Source: a virus. Taken from it: a stretch of DNA of 52,589 bases. How positions within the stretch are numbered: position 1 is the first letter of the stretch; every line of letters starts with the position of its first letter. The translations under genes and the position numbers were made by a program. The stretch spans positions 1 to 52,589 of the IMG/VR virus record IMGVR_UViG_3300031251_000969. The stretch is one strand, 5' to 3'. Of the stretch, positions 14,593 to 21,499 are shown piece by piece. The notes beneath the pieces are model-generated. The model did no database searches. It saw only the letters and a list, made by a program, of their open reading frames with translations, and was not told the origin of the DNA.

Positions 14593-15053
14593 TGTCTGAC
14601 GCATCATATCGACTGCTAGACAAGGAAATCCGTGCATATGCGGCGGGACTCGACATGCTCGAACGGGACTTGCTGAACATCGTCGGGCACGTGAAAGTTC
14701 TGCACGACAACGCGGAGCAGGACGCCGCAGAGTTGCCCGAGCCGGACCCCAACAATCCGGCACATCTGCGGTTCGCGGCGGACATTGTTTCAGGCGTATA
14801 CCAGACTGCGACCTCGGGGCGGCATCTGCGCGATGAGGCTGACCGTCTTGAAGCCGAGCAGTCGCAGGTGTCGCGGCGGGAGCAGGCGATCGAGAAACTG
14901 GCGCGGCGTCAGTACGAGCTGACGCGCAACCCCAAGCCGGTTGACCGCTGGGACAAGATCACCGAGGCAGCCAGAGAGTCATGGCGTCCCGACATTCGCG
15001 CTCTGGTGGATGCCTACCCCGGCATCGTTGACGCAGTACTAGGCGGTGAGTGA
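14592..15053 (+). CDS. Coiled-coil protein, paralogue of its neighbours
   Basis: This 153-residue helical protein shares with the 13492 and 15256 products the pattern P-x-N/D-P-A-H-L-R-x-A-A-D followed by a long charged helix (LRDEADRLEAEQSQVSRREQ). It has TGATG junctions on both sides. The function is unknown. Confidence 0.6.
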   Translation: MSDASYRLLDKEIRAYAAGLDMLERDLLNIVGHVKVLHDNAEQDAAELPEPDPNNPAHLRFAADIVSGVYQTATSGRHLRDEADRLEAEQSQVSRREQAIEKLARRQYELTRNPKPVDRWDKITEAARESWRPDIRALVDAYPGIVDAVLGGE

Positions 15054-15256
15054 TGGCCCCGAAATGTCCTGCCGCTGATTGTGATCGGATCGCTGCCCAT
15101 CCTGGCCTGCATCTCAAGCGGTGCCGGAAGCTCGACCGTTGGGGACGACGGTGCAGCGGCTACGAGAGGCATCACGGGCGGCTGCATGTGGATGAGACGG
15201 GTAACGCTGCGTGGTCCACGATCGCATGGCATTCGAGCACGACGGAGGACGTGTGA
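15053..15256 (+). CDS. Small Cys/His protein
   Basis: This 67-residue protein has CPAADC, HPGLHLKRC, a further Cys and HHGRLH, consistent with one or two zinc sites. ATG 15053 overlaps the preceding stop by one base; a GTG lies just before it. No family is recognised. Confidence 0.55.
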   Translation: MAPKCPAADCDRIAAHPGLHLKRCRKLDRWGRRCSGYERHHGRLHVDETGNAAWSTIAWHSSTTEDV

Positions 15257-15726
15257 TGGCGATTAACCCTGCCGACTGTGAGCCCGGCCGCTGGTATTCG
15301 GTGCAGTCGAAGCTCTCCGGCATGCGGAGCTGCGGGTACCGGGCCGCTGGCGGCTGGTACCTGGCGGGCTGGAACCGTGGGTTTGCTTTGGGCGACGATG
15401 AGATCACGGTCCTATCCGAGCTTGTGCCTGCCGTGTTCGATCCGTCTGACCCGGCGCATCTGGAGCGGCTGGCGGACCAGCTGGAAGCGGTCTGCATACC
15501 GAAGGGGTGGAGCCACTGGCAAAGCCTCAGCGCCGAAGACTTGCGGGCATTCGCCACCAGCCTCCGCGAGGGTGCTGCTCGTGATGTGCAGCGGGAGAAG
15601 GAAATCAGGGCGGTATCTCGGGTGTTCGCCGATGAGTGTGGCACTGACATTGAGGCCATTGACCGCGAGACCGCTGTACGTGCCATTGACGCGCTCGATG
15701 CTGTACGGGCCGAAGGTGAAGTATGA
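15256..15726 (+). CDS. Paralogue of the long coiled-coil protein, lacking the coil
   Basis: This 156-residue protein carries both end modules of the 13492 product (GWYLAGWNRGFALGDDEITV; LERLADQLEAV; EIRAVSRVF; AIDALDA) but not its coiled coil. It looks like a duplicated and shortened copy. The function is unknown. Confidence 0.6.
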   Translation: MAINPADCEPGRWYSVQSKLSGMRSCGYRAAGGWYLAGWNRGFALGDDEITVLSELVPAVFDPSDPAHLERLADQLEAVCIPKGWSHWQSLSAEDLRAFATSLREGAARDVQREKEIRAVSRVFADECGTDIEAIDRETAVRAIDALDAVRAEGEV

Positions 15727-16028
15727 ACGAGCCGAACTTGATCGATCGTGCCCTCGCACAGTTGCCCGAGGATGCTCGAATGGACGCCTACTACTTCGGA
15801 TTCGACAGGACCGGCGTCGGTGCCATAGACACGATCCTTTCCGAGGTGGATACCGCAGGCAAGGCGTACCACTCCACCGAAATGTGGAGCGAGGAGCCGC
15901 AGGGCTGGGAGGGTACTGACCTTTCGTGCGCCGAGCGGATTCAGGAAGCTGCCAATGCAGCTGCGGAGTTGTTGAGACAGCTCCGGGACGAAGTAATCCG
16001 CCTTCGGGGTGGTGAGCGGGATGTCTGA
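15723..16028 (+). CDS. Hypothetical protein
   Basis: This 101-residue protein is acidic in its first half (DAYYFGFDRTGVGAIDTILS) and ends in an amphipathic helix (AANAAAELLRQLRDEVIRLR). No family is recognised. It overlaps the next gene by eight bases. Confidence 0.55.
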   Translation: MNEPNLIDRALAQLPEDARMDAYYFGFDRTGVGAIDTILSEVDTAGKAYHSTEMWSEEPQGWEGTDLSCAERIQEAANAAAELLRQLRDEVIRLRGGERDV

Positions 16029-16281
16029 TCCGGCTGTTGAGGCGGCACAGCGGGCGTGGCCAGCCGCGCACGGCGCGAACGATGTTGTCCTGCCTGCGTT
16101 CGACCGCGACATGCAGAAGGTGGCAGCGGATGGTGCCCGTGAGGCGTTGAACTGGGCTGCCGACGTAATCGCCCAGGAGGCACGCGAGCAGTGGACTCGC
16201 GACCACGACGGCTTCTCCGGTGCTGCATTGATCGCGCAACGAATGGATCTGATGGAGAAGGTGATTCGCGGTGAAAAATGA
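16021..16281 (+). CDS. Hypothetical helical protein, paralogue of the next gene
   Basis: This 86-residue protein starts SDPAVEAAQRAW, which recurs as NDPAIAAAQRAW in the gene at 16271. Both are helical and look like a tandem duplication. The function is unknown. Confidence 0.55.
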   Translation: MSDPAVEAAQRAWPAAHGANDVVLPAFDRDMQKVAADGAREALNWAADVIAQEAREQWTRDHDGFSGAALIAQRMDLMEKVIRGEK

Positions 16282-16498
16282 TCCGGCAATTGCTGCGGCA
16301 CAACGGGCGTGGGTGATTGACCAACCGGAAGGGCATCGTCGTGCTAGCGCATTGACCGCTGCCCGTGAGGCTCTAGCGCCGATACGCGCCGAGCTCGAAG
16401 GATGGTCCTTGAAGCCAGGTGACCTCGTCAACGCGGAAGCGATTATTTCCGAGCTCTACCCCCTGCTGTACACGACAGAGGAATTGGAGGACCAGTGA
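16271..16498 (+). CDS. Hypothetical helical protein, paralogue of the previous gene
   Basis: This 75-residue protein starts at GTG 16271 with KNDPAIAAAQRAW, the motif shared with the upstream product, followed by ALTAAREALAPIRAELEGWS. It overlaps its paralogue by 11 bases and meets the next gene at TGATG. Confidence 0.5.
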   Translation: MKNDPAIAAAQRAWVIDQPEGHRRASALTAAREALAPIRAELEGWSLKPGDLVNAEAIISELYPLLYTTEELEDQ

Positions 16499-16713
16499 TG
16501 GAGCGGGACAAGCTGATTGACGTGCTCCGTGAGGCGATCATCGCGGGCGTCGAAGCACGAGCGTCGAAGGGGCGCGTGCTGACGCTCGATTCCAGGCGCA
16601 TCGACCTCGATGTGGTGGCGGACCGGCTACAGGCGGCGATCGCAGCGGAGTACGAGCGCGGCTACGACGATGGCGTGGCGGAAATGAACCGGCAAGCGGA
16701 GGACCGACGCTGA
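16498..16713 (+). CDS. Small hypothetical protein
   Basis: This 71-residue helical protein (ERDKLIDVLREAIIAGVEAR; YERGYDDGVAEMNRQAEDRR) has TGATG junctions on both sides. No family is recognised. Confidence 0.55.
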   Translation: MERDKLIDVLREAIIAGVEARASKGRVLTLDSRRIDLDVVADRLQAAIAAEYERGYDDGVAEMNRQAEDRR

Positions 16714-17078
16714 TGTCTGAGCACGGTATCCCCACGGGGGCGGAAGTCATTGCGCAGCACCGCTGGGACGGCGACTACTTCACCTGCTCCTGCATGGAGC
16801 CCGACGAGCCCGACAGCGAGTGCGACGAAATCTACTACGTCGAGTGGGCCGAGCACGTGTCTGCGGCGTTGCGTGAGGCACGCACCATCACCACGGTGGA
16901 GGCTCTGGATGCGCTGCCGGTGTGGACGGTGGTTCGCGAGACCGCCCTCGCTGGCTGCATCTGGACCAAGACGACCAACGACTGGGCGTTCGGAGGCATG
17001 GCGTCGGACGGCTTCGCGTCCGGCGCAATGTGCCTTCCCGCTCGCGTGCTTTATCTGCCGGGAGAGGACAAGGAATGA
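16713..17078 (+). CDS. Hypothetical protein
   Basis: This 121-residue protein has an acidic, Cys-containing first half (YFTCSCMEPDEPDSECDEIY) and a beta-rich second half (ALPVWTVVRETALAGCIWTK). It looks like a small beta-barrel module common in phage early genes; no specific function. Confidence 0.55.
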   Translation: MSEHGIPTGAEVIAQHRWDGDYFTCSCMEPDEPDSECDEIYYVEWAEHVSAALREARTITTVEALDALPVWTVVRETALAGCIWTKTTNDWAFGGMASDGFASGAMCLPARVLYLPGEDKE

Positions 17079-17203
17079 ACATCCAATATGTCTATCTATG
17101 CCACCGCTGCCAGGACAAGGTGTACCGCTACCAGCGCACCCATGACGCCGTCTATTGCGCCAAGTGCGAATCAGCCGGAGAGGACGATGTCTGTGGATAT
17201 TGA
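17075..17203 (+). CDS. Small zinc-ribbon protein
   Basis: This 42-residue protein has CHRC and CAKC separated by about 17 residues, a minimal zinc ribbon. It overlaps its upstream neighbour by ATGA and the next gene by 17 bases. The function is unknown. Confidence 0.55.
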   Translation: MNIQYVYLCHRCQDKVYRYQRTHDAVYCAKCESAGEDDVCGY

Positions 17204-17432
17204 GCAGATCGAGGCGCGGCTGACCGCGGGCCGATACTACTTCGACGCTCAGGCTGAAACCGACATCACCGCACTCATCACGGAAGTGCGACGGCTGCGG
17301 GGCGAGTCCGCCGAGTTGCTGATCTCCCGCGCCGGGTTAGCAGATGAGGCCCAAAAACTCAGGGACTGGCGAGACGGCCCCAGATCGGAACGCGCCGAGC
17401 GGGCTGCGTTGCAGGCGAAGGGGGAGCAGTGA
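17187..17432 (+). CDS. Hypothetical helical protein
   Basis: This 81-residue protein is mostly helix (IEQIEARLTAGRYYFDAQAE; DITALITEVRRLRGESAELL), likely a coiled coil. It ends at a TGATG junction. No family is recognised. Confidence 0.55.
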   Translation: MSVDIEQIEARLTAGRYYFDAQAETDITALITEVRRLRGESAELLISRAGLADEAQKLRDWRDGPRSERAERAALQAKGEQ

Positions 17433-17746
17433 TGTCGGGAATTCGCGAAGCACTCGACACCTACCCGCTCGCGCGCTGGCTGCGCCGCGGCCCAATGGAT
17501 CTGCGGCCATCGCTCGCCAAGCACCTCGAGCAGAACACCGAACCGCCCGCAGCGCCGAATCCAGAACAGCCGGTGCGCGCACTCGTCGCACAGCTTGACC
17601 GGCTGATCGGGGAGTGGCGCACACAGGCGCAACAGCTGGATTCAACTGGCCCCACATTCGGGCCCAATGCCGAACGCGTGACCGTGCTCATTGAATGCGC
17701 GAACGAACTCGACCAACTGCTCAACGAAGGGAAGCCAAGCGCGTGA
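17432..17746 (+). CDS. Hypothetical protein
   Basis: This 104-residue protein has a basic start (LDTYPLARWLRRGPMDLRPS) and a long helical end (RALVAQLDRLIGEWRTQAQQ). Its stop overlaps the GTG of the zinc-ribbon helix-turn-helix gene. The function is unknown. Confidence 0.55.
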   Translation: MSGIREALDTYPLARWLRRGPMDLRPSLAKHLEQNTEPPAAPNPEQPVRALVAQLDRLIGEWRTQAQQLDSTGPTFGPNAERVTVLIECANELDQLLNEGKPSA

Positions 17747-18729
17747 GCATGATGTGTCAGCGTTGTGGCGGCCGTGCCGATGTCTACCTGTGCCGCGAAT
17801 GCGGAAAGCAGCTGCGCGACAACCTCAAGCAGATTCCCTGGCTGTCTGATCGTGTCGCTGAGGCCGCAGTGAAGGAAACCAACATCACACTGTCGCTGTC
17901 GAAGATCGGCCGCGCGCCGAAAACCGAGGACGAAGAAGAATCGCCCGTACCGTTCAGCCAGCCCGCACATCAGGCGTACGCACACATCGAGACCGTGCTG
18001 CGACGCTGGGTACGTGACTTCTGCGACCAGCTCAGCGTCGAATTCGAGCCCATCGACACCGTGCCAGCCGATTTCATCGGACCGCTACCGCGGTTCGGCC
18101 GATACCGTCAAGGCCGCTACGTGGCCGATCCGCGCGACCGGCGGCGAATCAAACCCGGCTACCTGCCCACAATCCGCGACATGGCGCGCTGGCTCGGCGC
18201 GCACTACCTCGACATCGTCAATTCCGAGGATGCCGCGTACTTCTCACACGAGATCGACACCATCATCCATAGCGGACTCGATGTCATCAACCCGCCGCGC
18301 AAGACGTTCGCCGGCCGATGCCCGACGAAGATCAACGGCACCGACGAGAAGTGCGGCGTCGACATCTGGATCGACTGGAATGACGACACCGCGCGGATCG
18401 CCGATTTCGTCACCTGCCATCGCTGCAAAACGACCCACGACTCGAAAGCGCTGCGCGATAACGCGCTACGCGAAGCCGAACACATGCTGATGACCCAGTC
18501 GGAGATCATCGACATCATGGCCAAGTTCGGCGAACCTCTCTCGCCCAACACATTCAAGAAGTGGCGCAAGAACAAGCGACTCACACCGCGCGGATGGAAA
18601 TACGGCGACCGAATCATCGATCGCCGTATCCACCACTACGACCCGGCCGTCTACCGATTCGGCGATGTGCGCACGCTCTGCGAGAACCGGCGACATAATC
18701 AGCGAAAGACAGCCGATGCCACGGCGTGA
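17743..18729 (+). CDS. Zinc-ribbon and helix-turn-helix DNA-binding protein
   Basis: This 328-residue protein opens with CQRCGG and CRECG (a zinc ribbon), has a second Cys set mid-chain (CPTK, CGVD, CHRC), and ends in a helix-turn-helix (LMTQSEIIDIMAKFGEPLSP then NTFKKWRKNKRL), followed by a MerR-like wing. Such proteins are common in actinophages near the end of the early operon and are thought to bind phage DNA. It is a candidate regulator of the downstream promoter at 19.6 kb, inferred from position only. Confidence 0.65.
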   Translation: MSMMCQRCGGRADVYLCRECGKQLRDNLKQIPWLSDRVAEAAVKETNITLSLSKIGRAPKTEDEEESPVPFSQPAHQAYAHIETVLRRWVRDFCDQLSVEFEPIDTVPADFIGPLPRFGRYRQGRYVADPRDRRRIKPGYLPTIRDMARWLGAHYLDIVNSEDAAYFSHEIDTIIHSGLDVINPPRKTFAGRCPTKINGTDEKCGVDIWIDWNDDTARIADFVTCHRCKTTHDSKALRDNALREAEHMLMTQSEIIDIMAKFGEPLSPNTFKKWRKNKRLTPRGWKYGDRIIDRRIHHYDPAVYRFGDVRTLCENRRHNQRKTADATA

Positions 18730-18940
18730 CAACACCGGGCGCTGCATACTAGAAATGGTGCAGGTCGCCGTCCGTGAGCCAGCCGAATTCGATTCGGACG
18801 GCACGATGATCAAACCGCCGCTATGCACTCAGGAATCGCGGCGCTGCGTGCTGTCGGCTCACCACGATGACGATCACCAGTTTGAAACGGCGACCGGCAT
18901 GCAGATTCAAGTCCCGCGCGGATTCTTCGACGCTGAGTGA
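18716..18940 (+). CDS. Small hypothetical protein, last gene of the early operon
   Basis: This 74-residue protein starts at ATG 18716 inside the end of the previous gene. Cysteines and a His/Asp-rich stretch (CVLSAHHDDDHQF) suggest metal binding. It converges tail-to-tail, one base apart, with the leftward antitoxin gene, with no terminator between them. Confidence 0.5.
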   Translation: MPRRDNTGRCILEMVQVAVREPAEFDSDGTMIKPPLCTQESRRCVLSAHHDDDHQFETATGMQIQVPRGFFDAE

Positions 18941-18941
18941 T

Positions 18942-19262
18942 TCAGCTAGCGCGATGCTCGAGGTGTTCCTCGATGAGTCGGCGCGCGAACTTCGATACCG
19001 ACATGCCGGCGTCCTTGGCTTCGGCCGCCAGCTGATCGCGGTGATCCTGCGATAGCACCACCTGCACTACCGGCGAGCGCTTGGTGGCATCACCTGACAG
19101 CGACTTTCCGCCAGGGATCAACCCGGCGCGCTGCCGGAACTTCGGCAGCACCTCTTCGGCCACCCGCGCCGCGGCCATCTCTTCCTCGGGCGTCAGATCC
19201 GCGTCCACGACCTCGAAGTCTTCCTTCGAGAAGTCGGGGAATCGCTTGTCCGCCATGGTCAT
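18942..19262 (-). CDS. Ribbon-helix-helix antitoxin-like protein
   Basis: The C-terminal half of this 106-residue protein (SPVVQVVLSQDHRDQLAAEA then GMSVSKFARRLIEEHL) is a ribbon-helix-helix DNA-binding unit. The acidic N-terminal half is the usual toxin-contact type of segment. ATG 19262 shares its A with the toxin stop (TGATG), so the pair is translationally coupled. An upstream in-frame GTG and a downstream ATG (19256) are alternatives. It probably represses its own promoter through the 14-bp inverted repeat at 19501-19544. It is transcribed against the early operon. Confidence 0.65.
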   Translation of the reverse strand: MTMADKRFPDFSKEDFEVVDADLTPEEEMAAARVAEEVLPKFRQRAGLIPGGKSLSGDATKRSPVVQVVLSQDHRDQLAAEAKDAGMSVSKFARRLIEEHLEHRAS

Positions 19263-19492
19263 CACTCCCAGTTCTTCCGGTAGCTGGTAGGCATCGCGTG
19301 GATGCAGGTCCAGGAATCGTCCTCGTTGGCGACGAGAATGATCTCGAACTCGACGCCGTGCGAATCGGTGCCGATGTAGTAGGCGCGGTTGCCGTCGATC
19401 AGGAGCGGATTGCCAGCGTGGCGGAGCGCCTCCATCAGGCGCCCGTTGCCTGCACGACGCCGGGCTGCTGCTGTCATCCGTACCTTGCTCAT
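19262..19492 (-). CDS. Toxin-like protein of a type II pair
   Basis: This 76-residue basic protein ends in a beta-rich core (YYIGTDSHGVEFEIILVANE then WTCIHAMPTSYRK). The IHAMP-x-x-x-x-K ending and its place directly before a ribbon-helix-helix gene suggest a compact RelE/BrnT-like toxin. The family is not certain. The toxin-first order resembles BrnTA and HigBA. No Shine-Dalgarno precedes the ATG; the -10 box ends six bases upstream, so the mRNA is probably leaderless. Confidence 0.55.
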   Translation of the reverse strand: MSKVRMTAAARRRAGNGRLMEALRHAGNPLLIDGNRAYYIGTDSHGVEFEIILVANEDDSWTCIHAMPTSYRKNWE

Positions 19493-19498
19493 GACTCT

Positions 19499-19544
19499 AG
19501 TATGTATTAGATACTCGGCATAGTCAACGGGTATCTAATACATA
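19499..19544 (-). promoter_or_regulatory. Toxin-antitoxin promoter and operator
   Basis: TATGTATTAGATAC (19501-19514) and GTATCTAATACATA (19531-19544) are a perfect 14-bp inverted repeat with a 16-bp spacer. On the minus strand TTGACT lies in the spacer, and 17 bases later CATACT (19499-19504 complement) forms a -10 box. Predicted transcription begins at or next to the toxin ATG. Both operator half-sites overlap the core promoter, so binding would block polymerase. Confidence 0.7.
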
Positions 19545-19590
19545 TCCGTAAGAATTCGATCGAATCCGCAGGTCGCGGCAGCCGGCCTTA

Positions 19591-19619
19591 TCGACACGCT
19601 TCTGACCAGCAGATATAAG
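19591..19619 (+). promoter_or_regulatory. Rightward sigma-A-type promoter
   Basis: TCGACA (19591-19596) and TATAAG (19614-19619) are separated by exactly 17 bp, each matching 5 of 6 consensus bases. The predicted start is about 19626. It lies downstream of the leftward toxin-antitoxin promoter and ahead of a short leader with an intrinsic terminator, then the packaging and structural genes. It is the best rightward promoter I see in the window. Confidence 0.6.
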
Positions 19620-19625
19620 CAAACA

Positions 19626-19748
19626 GAGCGCAGAATGGGATTCGCATAGGTAGAAGTTGTACCCTACCTACAGCGCGGTCGACGCTACCCAAAAGCTGAT
19701 TCTGACCGCGAACCCGCTTGCCGCTGCCGCCGTGTGAACGGCGGTTTT
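19626..19748 (+). ncRNA. Candidate structured short RNA / late leader
   Basis: About 123 nt lie between the predicted start and a terminator. Three hairpins follow each other: TAGGTAG/CTACCTA (19647-19670), CGCGGTC/GACCGCG (19674-19710), and the terminator stem (19727-19744). No convincing gene fits, apart from a 4-codon frame at 19634 and a possible 26-codon TTG-started frame. By analogy with the lambda pR'-tR' leader it could be a constitutive short RNA extended only when an antiterminator acts, or a stand-alone regulatory RNA. This is inference. Confidence 0.4.
19727..19748 (+). terminator. Intrinsic terminator
   Basis: CCGCCGT (19727-19733), a GTGA loop, ACGGCGG (19738-19744) and TTTT give a textbook rho-independent terminator, reading rightward just ahead of the region leading to the packaging genes. 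Confidence 0.7.
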
Positions 19749-19869
19749 CTCGTAATCGTCTTTCCCGCCAAAGCGCCCACCATGGACGGCCTTGGTCTCA
19801 TGCGCCCGAGTGGACAGCTGCGCGGCGCAGCGGCAACTCAACCAGCAACACGCGAAAGCCGATTCAGAC

Positions 19870-20043
19870 ATGGAAACAGCAGTCAGCCGTCAGCAACGCT
19901 TGCTCGAATCGCTACTCGCGCAACGTAAGAACTGCGGCGGCGGAATCGACACCGGCGACTGCCGTCGACAACGCTGCAAGCGCTGTCGACGTGGAATCGA
20001 ACACCAGCGCCGCAGCCTGCACCAACCACGCCGAATCCGATGA
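19870..20043 (+). CDS. Possible small Cys/Arg-rich protein
   Basis: The frame is open from TTG 19792; ATG 19870 would give 57 residues (METAVSRQQRLLESLLAQRK, then a CRRQRCKRCRR cluster). It overlaps the next start by ATGA, the junction style of real genes here, but it has no clear ribosome binding site and competes with two other open frames. A hairpin (CGTCGACA/TGTCGACG, 19963-19991) lies inside. I rate it uncertain; the 19749-19869 stretch holds nothing else I can name. Confidence 0.35.
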   Translation: METAVSRQQRLLESLLAQRKNCGGGIDTGDCRRQRCKRCRRGIEHQRRSLHQPRRIR

Positions 20044-20201
20044 TTCTCATCTTCGAGCTGATCGGCACTGTTCACGAATTCCTCATGCGCCGCGACCGTC
20101 GACGCTACAACGCCAACTGCTACGCCTCGGCGCTGCAGGCGGACGTCGGCTCACCAGCTCGGCGAATCATCGGAGATTCCAAAGGATTACGAGATGCTTG
20201 A
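20040..20201 (+). CDS. Small hypothetical protein
   Basis: This 53-residue protein begins with a hydrophobic helix (MILIFELIGTVHEFLM) followed by a basic stretch (RRDRRRYN), like a short membrane-associated peptide. It overlaps the next gene by eight bases. The function is unknown. Confidence 0.5.
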   Translation: MILIFELIGTVHEFLMRRDRRRYNANCYASALQADVGSPARRIIGDSKGLRDA

Positions 20202-20568
20202 TCGCAGCAACATCGCCGAGCGCGTCACCGCACGCGTGCAAGCCAATCCGGCCACACGGCCAGAACCCGAAATCGGATCGGGCACACAACTATCCGAACG
20301 CGCACAGGCCATCACCGATTGGTGCATGGATGCCACCATCCATGCGCCCGACGGCCGCGTCATGGTCGAACACCAGCGACTGTGCGGCGACCGCGAATAC
20401 GCTGAGGCATTCGCGGCCATCATCGACCAGCAGCTCACCATCAGCCTTGACGAGAACGATCTGGCCATTCTGCTGGGCAATCCACGCGGCCAGTTCCGCA
20501 TGTATCAGCTCGCACCGCTGATCGCCGCCGACCTGATGCGCGAACTACGGGATCTCGGCCATGTCTGA
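20194..20568 (+). CDS. Hypothetical protein
   Basis: This 124-residue acidic helical protein (QAITDWCMDATIHAPDGRVM; ISLDENDLAILLGNPRGQFR) has no recognised domain. It overlaps both neighbours. Confidence 0.6.
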   Translation: MLDRSNIAERVTARVQANPATRPEPEIGSGTQLSERAQAITDWCMDATIHAPDGRVMVEHQRLCGDREYAEAFAAIIDQQLTISLDENDLAILLGNPRGQFRMYQLAPLIAADLMRELRDLGHV

Positions 20569-20785
20569 TCCGCGCTACGGACCGCTATCCGGACTACTCG
20601 ATCTCTCACGCGACCTGGCCGGCAAAGCCAACGGAACACGCACACATGAGCAGAACGTGCACGCCATCTTCGCCATCGTGCGACGCAAGGCTCACCCAGC
20701 AGCACGACTGCGCTGCAACGCAGACGGCAGCTACACCATCACCATTCCGCCACAACCGAAGTCACAGAACGGAGCAACACCATGA
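20561..20785 (+). CDS. Hypothetical protein
   Basis: This 74-residue protein has a helical first half (YGPLSGLLDLSRDLAGKANG) and a beta hairpin (LRCNADGSYTITIPPQP). No family is recognised. ATGA overlap with the next gene. Confidence 0.55.
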   Translation: MSDPRYGPLSGLLDLSRDLAGKANGTRTHEQNVHAIFAIVRRKAHPAARLRCNADGSYTITIPPQPKSQNGATP

Positions 20786-21135
20786 GCATCATCAACAGCA
20801 TCGAGAACGAGATCGAGAAGGCACGCATCATCGAGGAGTTCACCAAGAACGCCACGCTCATCCGCAACGCTGTCGAAGAGCTGCGGCCAGTGCTAGGTGA
20901 CCTCGACAACGCACTGCCAGAGCCGTACAAGAGCGACCTCGCCAAGGTGCTCGAGGTCTTCGACACCATCGACAAGCTCAGCCACGCCGTGCAGACCTAC
21001 GCCGTGGTAGCCGACCCTGTCGCAACACAGCAGCCCGTACTTGATCCGCCGGTCGACTACCAGGCGCTCGCAGCCAGTGCCAACGCGGCAGAGATCAACG
21101 CCGCCGCCGCCGAGCTGACCGCCGACGACCAGTAG
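20782..21135 (+). CDS. Hypothetical helical protein
   Basis: This 117-residue protein starts with a charged coil (MSIINSIENEIEKARIIEEF) and ends in an Ala-rich tail. It contains no motif I recognise. The small HNH gene follows after 22 bases. Confidence 0.6.
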   Translation: MSIINSIENEIEKARIIEEFTKNATLIRNAVEELRPVLGDLDNALPEPYKSDLAKVLEVFDTIDKLSHAVQTYAVVADPVATQQPVLDPPVDYQALAASANAAEINAAAAELTADDQ

Positions 21136-21157
21136 AACCCCGGCCTAGGCCGCAGCA

Positions 21158-21499
21158 ATGGCCGGCACTCACAAGCGATCAACAACCGCTCGCGGACTCG
21201 GACATCGACATCGCAAGCAGTCTGAGTACCTGCACTCGACCCATCAAGACGGCACACCGTGCTGGTGGTGCGGCAAACCGATGTACCGAGATCCCGTACG
21301 CAATTGGGATGGCCGCAAACTCAGCGCAGACCACTCCATACCGCGCAGCAGAGGTGGAACCCTCGCCGACCGGCTCCTGCACTGGCAATGCAACACCGAC
21401 CGCGGCGACGGCAGCCACGACCATCTACGTCCAGCGCTGACCGGCGGGATGGTGACCGACGCAACGGATCTGGGCACGCTGCAGATGGCATGGCCGTGA
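21158..21499 (+). CDS. HNH endonuclease
   Basis: This 113-residue protein has the HNH signature: CWWCGKPM (first zinc pair), LSADHSIPRSRGG (the catalytic His of the DH pair), and LLHWQCNTDRGDG (Asn and second metal region). HNH proteins encoded next to terminase genes are needed with TerL for specific cos cleavage in several cos-packaging phages. The position, immediately before the candidate cos region and TerS, fits that role rather than a homing function. Confidence 0.82.
   Translation: MAGTHKRSTTARGLGHRHRKQSEYLHSTHQDGTPCWWCGKPMYRDPVRNWDGRKLSADHSIPRSRGGTLADRLLHWQCNTDRGDGSHDHLRPALTGGMVTDATDLGTLQMAWP

Noticed and set aside
15114-16301. A 395-codon minus-strand frame opposite the small helical genes
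   Set aside because: Ser/Arg/Pro-rich composition and no start signal; the plus-strand genes form a consistent overlapping chain.
19718-20521. A long plus-strand frame between the terminator and the 20194 gene
   Set aside because: Its second half is a shadow of two genes with better starts, and its first codons lie in the terminator stem. I could not exclude a shorter protein in its first part.
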